Positions 1 to 6,808 of a DNA stretch of 18,146 bases are shown here, piece after piece. The stretch comes from Bacteroidaceae bacterium (GTDB lineage: Bacteria; Bacteroidota; Bacteroidia; Bacteroidales; Bacteroidaceae). The notes beneath the pieces were generated by a model that saw only the letters and a list, made by a program, of their open reading frames with translations, searched no databases and was not told the origin of the DNA. The stretch covers positions 1-18,146 of the forward strand of contig JALNVG010000029.1 in NCBI GenBank assembly GCA_023227685.1. The letters run 5' to 3'. The position numbers were made by a program, and so were the translations under genes. Positions within the stretch are counted from its first letter, which is position 1. Each line of letters opens with the position of its first letter.

Positions 1-839
1 TGTAATGCTCCCCATGTACCCAAATCGGACCAACCAAAAGAAGAAGGAAGTACATAAATTTCATCCACTTTTTCCATAACAGCATAATCTATGGAGATGT
101 TCTCACAACTTGGAAATAATTTTTCAACCATTTCTTTTTCTTTATCCGTATAAAAGCTATCGATAAGACGATCGAAAACCTGTGCAAGAACAGGTGCATA
201 AACCCTCAAGACTGCAGTAACCGTGCGTACATTCCACACAAATATTCCGGAATTCCAATAAAAGTTTCCGGCATCCATATATTGTTGTGCAGTTTCCTTG
301 TCAGGCTTTTCTTTAAAAGAATCCACTTCAAAAATTGTTTTATCTGAAGCTATATTGTCACCGGTGGAAATATATCCATATCCTGTTTCCGGGCGAGTAG
401 GTTTAAGCCCCAACGTAACAATTACATTCTTGTCGGCTGTAAAATCAAGTGCTTTTTTAGCAACACGACGAAATTCTTCTGTATCAGTAACCAAGGCATC
501 GGCCGGAGTTACAATAATATTGGCATTGGGATGCCTTTTCTTAATTTTCCACCCTGCATATGCAATACAGGGAGCAGTATTTCTGGCACAAGGTTCTGCC
601 AGAATATTACAAGCGGGTATATCGGGTAACTGCTGACGAACAAGATCAACATATTTTTCTGAGGTTGACACCCACATATTTTCTATAGGACAAATACCGG
701 CAAAACGATCAACCGTCATTTGAATCAACGTTTTACCACATCCGAGCACATCAATGAATTGTTTCGGACATGTCGGCGTACTCATAGGCCAGAAACGACT
801 TCCGATACCACCGGCCATAATAACTATATGATTCTCCAT
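1..839 (-). CDS. manC: Mannose-1-phosphate guanylyltransferase (partial, C-terminus off the window)
   Basis: The enzyme makes GDP-mannose from mannose-1-phosphate and GTP in the cytoplasm, feeding GDP-mannose/GDP-fucose glycan synthesis. About 279 residues are visible. The N-terminus carries the nucleotidyltransferase loop AGGIGSRFWPMS followed by PKQF, and later EPCARNTAPC, TPADALV and GFGYISTG-like (here GYGYISTGD) motifs. Near the window edge VMEKVDEIYVLPSSFGWSDL is typical of the family. The start at 839 gives MENHIVIMAGG. An in-frame ATG at 857 would add six residues (MAKVIN); the family normally begins just before the glycine loop, so 839 is preferred but not proved. A promoter and a palindrome lie upstream. 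It follows umuC on the same strand, but a 157-bp gap with its own promoter argues for a separate transcript. The family call is secure; which glycan pathway it serves cannot be seen. Confidence 0.93.
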   Translation of the reverse strand, partial: MENHIVIMAGGIGSRFWPMSTPTCPKQFIDVLGCGKTLIQMTVDRFAGICPIENMWVSTSEKYVDLVRQQLPDIPACNILAEPCARNTAPCIAYAGWKIKKRHPNANIIVTPADALVTDTEEFRRVAKKALDFTADKNVIVTLGLKPTRPETGYGYISTGDNIASDKTIFEVDSFKEKPDKETAQQYMDAGNFYWNSGIFVWNVRTVTAVLRVYAPVLAQVFDRLIDSFYTDKEKEMVEKLFPSCENISIDYAVMEKVDEIYVLPSSFGWSDLGTWGAL

Positions 840-876
840 GTTTATAACTTTTGCCATTAAAATATTCAACCTTTAA

Positions 877-907
877 AATTCATATTAATTTCAAATTAAT
901 ATGAATT
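877..907. repeat. Perfect 31-bp palindrome in the manC leader
   Basis: Two 15-nt arms (877-891 and 893-907) are exact reverse complements around one central C at 892. The element starts next to the manC -7 box (909-916) and covers the predicted transcription start. It would sit at the extreme 5' end of the manC mRNA, or act as an operator. The arms are AT-rich with no T-run, so a terminator is unlikely. Confidence 0.85.
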
Positions 908-908
908 G

Positions 909-940
909 CAAAGTTAAACCAAAACAGCTACATTTCCAAA
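909..940 (-). promoter_or_regulatory. Bacteroides-type promoter of manC
   Basis: On the minus strand the -7 box TAACTTTG (909-916) matches TAnnTTTG exactly. A TTTG -33 box (937-940) lies 20 nt upstream. The predicted start of transcription is near 900-904, giving a leader of about 60 nt before the manC ATG. Confidence 0.7.
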
Positions 941-996
941 CAATAAAATATAAATATTTCATACACAATATTACCTAAGATAAAGTAGAATGTTAT

Positions 997-2334
997 CTAT
1001 TTATCAATTCTTTTTTTCGTACAAGGAGTACAATGTACTTCTACAATATCATGTATATTCGTGGTAAAACAGCGCGCCGACTTATCTGACCGAACATGCC
1101 AATTCGTCTCATCCAATCCCTGAACAACCATGCGAACAGTACCCTCACCGAATTTGGAATTTATTTTATCAAGAGTTTTCATCAACTGTTTGGATTTCAC
1201 CCGATCTTTCTTATCAAACAAATCCTGTTGCACAGCGTCATCGGACAAGATATTGATGAGTGTCACTCCAGCACGTTTATATAAAATGCCATCACAGAAA
1301 ATCATATCAAGTATAGCAAAAGCAGCCCTTACAATTTCCATCGTATCATTGGTAGGAACAGAAAAGGTAGCAGTATTACTATTTCCATAAGCCATTTGAT
1401 CCTCGCGATGCGGATTACTCATTATAAAAACAGAAACGCCACAACATACACTATGCTGCGAACGAAGTTTACGAGTACAAGATGAAGCAAAATTAGAAAT
1501 AGCTTCACGCAATTCATCTTTAGTCTTAAGCATACGGCTAAATGTTCGTGTTGTAGAAACTGATTTATTCTGCGACAACTCACTAATATCCACACATGGC
1601 TGTCCCAACAATTCACGAAAAGTACGTAACCCGATTACTGTCATGTTATTTCTCACCCATCCCGATTGCAAGTGCGTAAATTCCAATGCCGTGCGAATAT
1701 GTTTAGCTTCCATCAATCTTCGATATTTTCGACCTATTCCCCATACATCAGCAATAGGAAGAAGAGATAACGCACGTTCTCTGTTTTCGGGAGTGATAGC
1801 ACAAACATCCTTATAAGCATAATGCTTTACAAACCAAGTACCCACTTTGGCCAACGTAAAAGTCTTTGCGCAACCCGAAGACACTGGCACATCCGTAGCC
1901 TTCGTAATCATTTGACAGACTGTTCTGGCCTTGTTTATAACATCTTCTACGCTATCGGCCTGAATGCGACCGAACATCTCATCTATTGAATATTGTTCTA
2001 CAAAATACACAATACCAGACTCGCGAATCACGCACATGATACGTTGAGAAATATCATGATATAAATCAAAATTAGCCGTAAACACTGCTACACGATTTTT
2101 CTCAATCAGCCCTTTAACCTGAAACAAAGGGTCACCTCTTTTCAAACCAATCTGTTTGGCTTCTTTTGAGAGAGAAACAATTATACCTCCCAAGTTCTCC
2201 ATATTAGAAGTCACTACCGTAGGTACATGCCATAAGGCCGGACGAAAGATTCGTTCACAGCTCACAAAGAAACTGTTACAATCTATATGAAATATCCACT
2301 CGCTACTATTTGATATCGTTTTATCTTCGGGCAT
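997..2334 (-). CDS. umuC: UmuC-like Y-family DNA polymerase (Pol V catalytic subunit)
   Basis: Translesion polymerase that works with processed UmuD to copy damaged DNA. About 445 residues from the ATG at 2334. Catalytic motif I is HIDCNSFFVSCERIF, with Asp18 matching E. coli UmuC Asp6. Motif III is QYSIDEMF, with the Asp-Glu pair present. VWGIGRKYRRLM is the thumb helix-hairpin-helix. QQDLF near the C-terminus fits the beta-clamp-binding motif and sits where E. coli UmuC has QLNLF. The fingers loop is unusual: instead of SNNDGCVIAR it reads SNMENLGGIIVSLSKEAK, three residues longer and without the Asp and Arg. A GTG at 2391 would overlap umuD by 41 bp; the ATG 16 nt after the umuD stop is preferred. 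Length and remaining motifs look intact, so activity is likely. Confidence 0.92.
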   Translation of the reverse strand: MPEDKTISNSSEWIFHIDCNSFFVSCERIFRPALWHVPTVVTSNMENLGGIIVSLSKEAKQIGLKRGDPLFQVKGLIEKNRVAVFTANFDLYHDISQRIMCVIRESGIVYFVEQYSIDEMFGRIQADSVEDVINKARTVCQMITKATDVPVSSGCAKTFTLAKVGTWFVKHYAYKDVCAITPENRERALSLLPIADVWGIGRKYRRLMEAKHIRTALEFTHLQSGWVRNNMTVIGLRTFRELLGQPCVDISELSQNKSVSTTRTFSRMLKTKDELREAISNFASSCTRKLRSQHSVCCGVSVFIMSNPHREDQMAYGNSNTATFSVPTNDTMEIVRAAFAILDMIFCDGILYKRAGVTLINILSDDAVQQDLFDKKDRVKSKQLMKTLDKINSKFGEGTVRMVVQGLDETNWHVRSDKSARCFTTNIHDIVEVHCTPCTKKRIDK

Positions 2335-2350
2335 TATAATTACCGCAGAA

Positions 2351-2833
2351 TTATCTTTTCTTAATAATATAATCCACAACACCCCACACACGAAAGTCGC
2401 TACCGTCTTCCACCTTTATCGGTTTAAACTTAGGATTTTCGGGAATGAGAAAAAGATTGTCACCTTCTTTCTTTACATGTTTCAAAGTAAACTCTCCATC
2501 GACACAGCAGACCGTTAAGCTCTGTTCTGTAGGCATTTTGGCTTTATCAATCACCAATAAATCACCGGATTCTACACCTGCTCCAATCATCGAATCACCA
2601 ATGACTCGTGCCAAATAAGTTGACGCCGGATGAGCTATCAATTCTTTATTAAGATCTATGGACGAATTCATCGACTCAGGAGCAAGAGGAATCGGAAAAC
2701 CTGCAGCAATCTTCTGCTGCGCAATAGGCAGAGAAGAGGTTGTAGAAACATCAACCGAACGAATATCATAAAGACTCAAATCGGAGGACGAATGATCGGA
2801 TAAATGAACTTCATTTTTTCTTACTTTCATCAT
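2351..2833 (-). CDS. umuD: UmuD-like S24 self-cleaving subunit of Pol V
   Basis: 160-residue S24-family protein. In the family, RecA-DNA filaments trigger self-cleavage and the shortened form activates UmuC. The cleavage site is visible as AAGFP (Ala44-Gly45), matching Cys24-Gly25 in E. coli UmuD. The catalytic Ser81 lies in GDSM and Lys118 in VDGEFTLKHV; their 37-residue spacing equals that of Ser60/Lys97 in E. coli. IDLNKELIAHPASTYLAR is also typical. There is no helix-turn-helix, so it is UmuD rather than LexA. The segment before the cleavage site is about 20 residues longer than in E. coli. Start may be the first or second of two adjacent ATGs (2833 or 2830), after a strong Shine-Dalgarno. 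It lies 24 nt after the GH73 gene and 16 nt before umuC. Confidence 0.93.
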   Translation of the reverse strand: MMKVRKNEVHLSDHSSSDLSLYDIRSVDVSTTSSLPIAQQKIAAGFPIPLAPESMNSSIDLNKELIAHPASTYLARVIGDSMIGAGVESGDLLVIDKAKMPTEQSLTVCCVDGEFTLKHVKKEGDNLFLIPENPKFKPIKVEDGSDFRVWGVVDYIIKKR

Positions 2834-2837
2834 TTTT

Positions 2838-2844
2838 ACTCCTT
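2838..2844 (-). promoter_or_regulatory. Strong ribosome binding site of umuD
   Basis: The minus strand reads AAGGAGT, then AAAA and two adjacent ATG codons. Such a full Shine-Dalgarno is uncommon in this window, where most genes have none. It supports the start at 2833 or 2830 and efficient translation from the upstream co-transcript. Confidence 0.7.
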
Positions 2845-2857
2845 ATTCATCTATAAT

Positions 2858-3775
2858 TTATCTCAATATCAACGGAACTCCGACCTCTGGTATATAATCG
2901 CCATCCAGATGATTCATCCGATAAAGATATTTCATCCGAATACCAAATTTCTGCGAAATAGAATGCATGGAGTCACCATTTTTGACTATGTATTTTTCAT
3001 AACCCTTTTGTGCTTTTTTATTCTTTTTCTTCAGATAAATAATATCACCATCCGTTAGCGTATAATCTTTATGCAAATCATTGTATTTAACCAGACGTAT
3101 CCAACTAATATCAAATTCTTTGCCGATACTTTTGAAAGTATCACCGTTACGTGCTATCACATAAGCCAAATCATTAGCAATATAAACTTGATGAGCATTA
3201 AAAGGAACAAATTGTTCGGTTTTTTCCCTGGTTTCCCTTCTCGAAGATCTGTTTTCTACATCGTACTGATAAAGATTATAATCTTCTATTATAGTAATCA
3301 ACCGGTTGGCATACGAAGGGTCTGTAGCGTAACCCGCTTGTTTCAATCCACGAGCCCAGCTTTTATAATCCGTAATATTAAAACGAAACAGAAAAGCATA
3401 ACGGCCCCATTGATGCAAAAATTTTGAATGGTCGATATACGAATCTCTTGCATTATCATAAGCCCGAAAACACTCATTGGGCGCATCATCCGTATAACGA
3501 ACTGATGGTCCGCGCCAATTTCCACCACATTTGATACCAAAATGGTTATTACTCTCGCGAGCCAGCTTTGCTTTTCCTGCCCCACTCTCAAGCAAACCTT
3601 GGGCAAGCGTTATACTTGCCGGTATACGATACATTCTCATCTGCTCAATAGCGAGATCCTTGTATTGTTTTATATAAGCAAGATAGTTCACATTCTGGTT
3701 TCTAGCCTGAATTCCAAAGACAAAACTTATAAAAAAAGCGAAAAAGACAATCCGCCGAAGATTTATTTTATTCAT
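2858..3775 (-). CDS. Secreted GH73 N-acetylglucosaminidase with two LysM domains
   Basis: Predicted to cut the glycan strand of peptidoglycan in the periplasm or at the outer surface. From the ATG at 3775 it is 305 residues: a signal peptide (1-24, ending FGIQA); a GH73/FlgJ-type glucosaminidase domain (about 30-172) with the likely catalytic Glu63 in LLESGAGKAKLA and the family stretches NNHFGIKCGG and GLKQAGYATDPSYANRL; and two LysM repeats for peptidoglycan binding (about 203-248, and 261-304 containing VKNGDSMHSISQKFGI). The reading frame opens further upstream, but only the 3775 start places the signal peptide at the N-terminus and lies downstream of the predicted promoter. It is the first gene of an operon with umuD and umuC. 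Its link to DNA-damage tolerance is not obvious from the protein itself. Confidence 0.9.
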   Translation of the reverse strand: MNKINLRRIVFFAFFISFVFGIQARNQNVNYLAYIKQYKDLAIEQMRMYRIPASITLAQGLLESGAGKAKLARESNNHFGIKCGGNWRGPSVRYTDDAPNECFRAYDNARDSYIDHSKFLHQWGRYAFLFRFNITDYKSWARGLKQAGYATDPSYANRLITIIEDYNLYQYDVENRSSRRETREKTEQFVPFNAHQVYIANDLAYVIARNGDTFKSIGKEFDISWIRLVKYNDLHKDYTLTDGDIIYLKKKNKKAQKGYEKYIVKNGDSMHSISQKFGIRMKYLYRMNHLDGDYIPEVGVPLILR

Positions 3776-3804
3776 TTTTAATGCAATTGACTGTTTATCA
3801 TGCA

Positions 3805-3835
3805 CAAAAGTCCGAAAAATTATTGGTATTACCAA
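3805..3835 (-). promoter_or_regulatory. Probable promoter of the GH73-umuD-umuC operon
   Basis: On the minus strand a TTG (3833-3835) lies 20 nt upstream of GACTTTTG (3805-3812), a -7 box one base off TAnnTTTG. Predicted start is near 3797-3800, about 25 nt before the ATG at 3775. Weaker than the divergent cdd promoter. Confidence 0.45.
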
Positions 3836-3836
3836 T
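3822..3836. promoter_or_regulatory. 15-bp palindrome at overlapping divergent -33 boxes
   Basis: ATTGGTATTACCAAT has 6-bp arms around a 3-nt centre. Its left arm holds the -33 TTG of the cdd promoter and its right arm the -33 TTG of the GH73 promoter. This is a plausible operator for joint control, but it could also arise from two facing -33 boxes. Confidence 0.45.
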
Positions 3837-3852
3837 CTCTTTCCTAACTTTG
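3823..3852 (+). promoter_or_regulatory. Bacteroides-type promoter of the cdd-OPT-PqqD operon
   Basis: TTG (3823-3825), a 19-nt spacer and TAACTTTG (3845-3852) match the Bacteroides -33/-7 consensus closely. Transcription should start near 3858-3862, about 25 nt before the cdd ATG. Confidence 0.75.
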
Positions 3853-3884
3853 TGACAAAAATAATCAGCCAACCCTTATTTTAA

Positions 3885-4367
3885 ATGGAAAAACTAACAA
3901 TAACAACCGTTATACATATTTATCAGTATAATGAATTAGACTCTGCTGATAAAAAATTAATAGATGCCGCAAAGAGTGCTACCACTCGTAGTTATTCACC
4001 TTACTCAAAATTTGCAGTAGGTGCCGCTGTTCGATTATCAAACAATACTGTAGTTACAGGATCTAATCAAGAAAATGCCGCATATCCGTCTGGTCTCTGT
4101 GCCGAACGCATTACTTTATTTTACGCCAATGCCCAATATCCTGATCAGGCTGTAATGACATTGGCTATAGCTGCACACACAAAAGATGGATTTCTTGACA
4201 ATCCCATTCCGCCGTGCGGTGCATGTCGACAAGTTATGCTTGAAACAGAGCAACGTTATCACCAACAGATACGCATCTTGCTCTATGGAGAAAAAGGTAT
4301 TTATCTTATTAATGGCATCAATGGTCTCCTACCACTATCTTTCGGAGCATCAAACATGAACGTATAA
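3885..4367 (+). CDS. cdd: Cytidine deaminase
   Basis: Hydrolyses cytidine and deoxycytidine to uridine and deoxyuridine in pyrimidine salvage; cytoplasmic, normally a zinc-dependent homotetramer. 160 residues. SPYSKFAVGAA and NQENAAYPSGLCAER carry the substrate contacts, zinc ligand Cys72 and catalytic Glu74. PPCGACRQ supplies the other two zinc cysteines, Cys111 and Cys114. The one-cysteine plus CxxC arrangement is that of the short tetrameric class. About 18 residues before the conserved core are slightly more than usual, but no internal ATG fits better. It is the first gene of an operon; the transporter starts 19 nt downstream. The functional link between cytidine salvage and that transporter is unclear. 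Confidence 0.94.
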   Translation: MEKLTITTVIHIYQYNELDSADKKLIDAAKSATTRSYSPYSKFAVGAAVRLSNNTVVTGSNQENAAYPSGLCAERITLFYANAQYPDQAVMTLAIAAHTKDGFLDNPIPPCGACRQVMLETEQRYHQQIRILLYGEKGIYLINGINGLLPLSFGASNMNV

Positions 4368-4386
4368 ATCAAATAATAACAATTTT

Positions 4387-6387
4387 ATGTCACAAGAAAA
4401 GAAATTTGTTCCTTATGTGAGTTCTGATACTAATATGAAAGAATTCACTGTCAGAGCATTATTAATAGGTGTTGTTCTCGCCATTGTATTAGGCGCAGCC
4501 AATGCCTATTTAGGTTTAAAAGCCGGCATGACCATTGCCGCTACTTATCCGGCAGCTGTCATCGGCATGGCTGTTTTAAAAGTTTTTAAAGGATCCATTC
4601 TTGAAGAAAACTTTGCACGTACCGTTGGTTCCATTGGTGAATCTATGGCAGCAGGTGCTATATTCACCTTACCGGCCTTTTATATATCCGGGGTATGGAA
4701 CGATACCACTTTCACTTCGATGAAAAGCTATATCACTGCTTCACTCATTCTTGTGGCTGGCGGTGTGCTCGGTGTTCTTTTTGTAGCTTTGCTCAGACGA
4801 GTCATGGTTGAAGATCCAAATCTGCCTTTCCCTGAAAGTGTGGCAGCTAGCGAAATACACAAGAGCGGACGTGCCGGATCAGGTGGATCAAAATACTTAT
4901 TCACGGCTATGATTTCCGGTGCAGTCATCAAATTAACCGGCGATTTAAAATGGTTTGCAGCAGATTTCACAGCAATGTTCAAATCTGCTAAAGCAACATT
5001 TGCTGGCAACCATACCCTACAAACAGGATTCTCACTTGGAGCACCATCTATCAGCCCGGCCTATCTGGGAGTAGGTTACATTATCGGCCCACGCTTAGCT
5101 TCTATGAATTTTAGTGGTTCTGTAATGGCATGGGGGTTAATGGTACCTATGTTGCTAGCCGTATTAGGCCCCGATTTCGTTTCCTCCATTGCACCCAACG
5201 GCGTTGCTCCCGATTCCTCTGCTGCTTGGATTAACGCTGCGAATGTTGTATGGATGCAAATTGTACGATTAATTGCCATAGGCGGTATGCTTGTAGCAGC
5301 TTGCTATACTTTATATAGAATGCGTGGCAGTCTGATTACCGGACTAAAACGTTCAGTTAAGGATTTGCGCAAAGCTACAAAAGGAGTAGAAACTACCGAA
5401 CGCACGGAACGCGATTTAAAAGCTTCATGGATATTGCTTGGCATTTGTGCTTCAGCCGTACTCACGTTCTTCATTACCTATTTCATCTTTGAAACTACTA
5501 TATTAGTAGCCATTGTTGCCGCCACAATTATGATTGTGCTAGCATTCTTCTTTGCTGCCGTATCCGGTTACCTGGTTGGAATTATCGGATCAAGCAACAA
5601 CCCTATCAGCGGTCTTACACTTACAGCTCTAGTTGTATCTGCCTTGATTCTAGTAGCCTGCGGAGTTGATTCCGAACACGGAGGAATAGCTGCTGTACTT
5701 GGCGTGTCTGCCATTGTCTGCGTAGCAGCTGCTGTAGGTGGAGAAATGTTTCAAGATTTAAAAGCCGGTTATATCCTTGGTGGTACACCTTGGAAAATGC
5801 AATGCGGTGACCTGATCGGTGTAGCAGTAACCGGATTTGTAATGTTTGGTGTATTGATTTTATTAAATCTTGGCGATATCAAATCCGGTGGCACCGGATT
5901 CGGTGGAGCTAACCTGCCTGCCCCTCAAGCCGGATTGATGGCTACCATTGCAAAAGGTATTATCGGTGGGCAAATGGCTTGGGCACTGATAATTATAGGC
6001 ATGCTACTTTGTGGGGCTTTCATACTAATGGGTATATCCAGTCCGATGCTGATATTCGTAGGTATGTATCTTCCGATCAATACTGTATTTGCCATTTTCA
6101 TCGGTGGTATGATTAAGGGTATTCTTGATTACTTTGTAGCCAAAAGGAAATGTACCGAAAATCAAAAAACGCAGGTCGAAAACACGGGGGTACTAATGGC
6201 TTCCGGTTTCATTGCAGGAGAGGCATTAATGGGATTACTTATTGCCATATTTGCCGTATTCAATATATTCGTAGGTAAATTAGTTCCACTGGCAAATCCA
6301 AGTTATGCCGTAGGGTTCCTTATTCTTGCACTTATCGGATACTTCCTAGTAAAAGTGCCACTCAATAAGGCAAAACAAAATGTCTAA
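4387..6387 (+). CDS. OPT-family oligopeptide / metal-chelate transporter
   Basis: Inner-membrane secondary transporter of 666 residues, the usual bacterial OPT length, with roughly 14-16 hydrophobic segments. NAYLGLKAGMT (about 39-49) is the family signature in the first transmembrane helices. EENFARTVGSIGES, NLPFPESVAASEIHKSG and GSSNNPISGLT (about residues 400-410) are further hallmarks. Characterised OPT proteins import oligopeptides or peptide-derived metal chelates, probably with protons; the substrate here cannot be read from sequence. It starts 19 nt after cdd, and its 3' end overlaps the next gene by 8 bp, which suggests translational coupling to the PqqD-like protein. The exported C69 dipeptidase in the same window could generate peptides, but it is a separate transcript on the other strand. 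Confidence 0.93.
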   Translation: MSQEKKFVPYVSSDTNMKEFTVRALLIGVVLAIVLGAANAYLGLKAGMTIAATYPAAVIGMAVLKVFKGSILEENFARTVGSIGESMAAGAIFTLPAFYISGVWNDTTFTSMKSYITASLILVAGGVLGVLFVALLRRVMVEDPNLPFPESVAASEIHKSGRAGSGGSKYLFTAMISGAVIKLTGDLKWFAADFTAMFKSAKATFAGNHTLQTGFSLGAPSISPAYLGVGYIIGPRLASMNFSGSVMAWGLMVPMLLAVLGPDFVSSIAPNGVAPDSSAAWINAANVVWMQIVRLIAIGGMLVAACYTLYRMRGSLITGLKRSVKDLRKATKGVETTERTERDLKASWILLGICASAVLTFFITYFIFETTILVAIVAATIMIVLAFFFAAVSGYLVGIIGSSNNPISGLTLTALVVSALILVACGVDSEHGGIAAVLGVSAIVCVAAAVGGEMFQDLKAGYILGGTPWKMQCGDLIGVAVTGFVMFGVLILLNLGDIKSGGTGFGGANLPAPQAGLMATIAKGIIGGQMAWALIIIGMLLCGAFILMGISSPMLIFVGMYLPINTVFAIFIGGMIKGILDYFVAKRKCTENQKTQVENTGVLMASGFIAGEALMGLLIAIFAVFNIFVGKLVPLANPSYAVGFLILALIGYFLVKVPLNKAKQNV

Positions 6388-6751
6388 AAAAAACAAAATA
6401 TCAATTTATGATGTCGTTCCCAAACGGGGACGGCATCTTTTATCCGAAGAGCAAGAAGACGGATTAGTACGCCTTATCATTCCAAGATTCACTAACAACT
6501 TTATGCGTCACCTGCTTGAACGGATGGGACGTGACTCAAATATTCATATTACATTAGAAGAACATGGATCTGCCATTTGGCGACTGATTGATGGAAAACG
6601 CACAGTGAAAGATATTATTGAAAACTTAAACGAACATTTCAACAATGAAGAAAATTATGAATACCGAATTATTAAATATATCATGACTCTAAGACAACAA
6701 CAGATTATTGTCTATGCAACACCACCTACAGAAAACAATATCACACAATAA
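6380..6751 (+). CDS. PqqD-like protein coupled to the OPT transporter
   Basis: 123 residues, soluble, with no signal peptide. The C-terminal two thirds fit the PqqD fold, a winged-helix peptide-binding domain: HITLEEHGSAIWRLIDGKR followed by TVKDIIENLNEHF is the characteristic stretch. In PQQ and other RiPP pathways this domain binds the leader peptide and presents it to a radical SAM enzyme. Here there is no radical SAM enzyme, precursor peptide or other RiPP gene nearby. The only close partner is the OPT transporter, whose gene it overlaps by 8 bp (6380-6387). It has about 30 extra N-terminal residues beginning MSKKNKISIYDVVPKRGRH. A role as a cytosolic peptide-binding partner or regulator of the transporter is inference. 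The last codons and stop lie inside a large terminator palindrome. Confidence 0.8.
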   Translation: MSKKNKISIYDVVPKRGRHLLSEEQEDGLVRLIIPRFTNNFMRHLLERMGRDSNIHITLEEHGSAIWRLIDGKRTVKDIIENLNEHFNNEENYEYRIIKYIMTLRQQQIIVYATPPTENNITQ

Positions 6752-6800
6752 AAGAAAACGGACATAATATTATGTCCGTTTTCTTTTATTGTGTGATATT
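6737..6800. terminator. Perfect 64-bp palindrome, bidirectional terminator
   Basis: Two 32-nt arms (6737-6768 and 6769-6800) are exact reverse complements with no spacer. The core stem ACGGACATAAT/ATTATGTCCGT is flanked by AAAAGAAAA on one side and TTTTCTTTT on the other, so both transcripts get a stem followed by a U-rich tract. It lies between the convergent PqqD-like gene and the phosphohexomutase gene, and includes the PqqD-like stop codon and last four sense codons. Confidence 0.92.
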
Positions 6801-6808
6801 TGTGTTTG

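Noticed and set aside
298..636. 112-codon plus-strand frame within manC
   Set aside because: Antisense to well-conserved nucleotidyltransferase motifs; no promoter or recognisable protein.
3791..3806. LexA-like box (CTGT-N8-CACA) upstream of the GH73-umuDC operon
   Set aside because: Only the left half matches CTGT-N8-ACAG; the right half does not, and Bacteroides do not use the E. coli consensus reliably.
4728..5279. Minus-strand open frames inside the OPT transporter gene
   Set aside because: They are antisense shadows of a strongly supported coding region, with no start context, family match or conserved motif.
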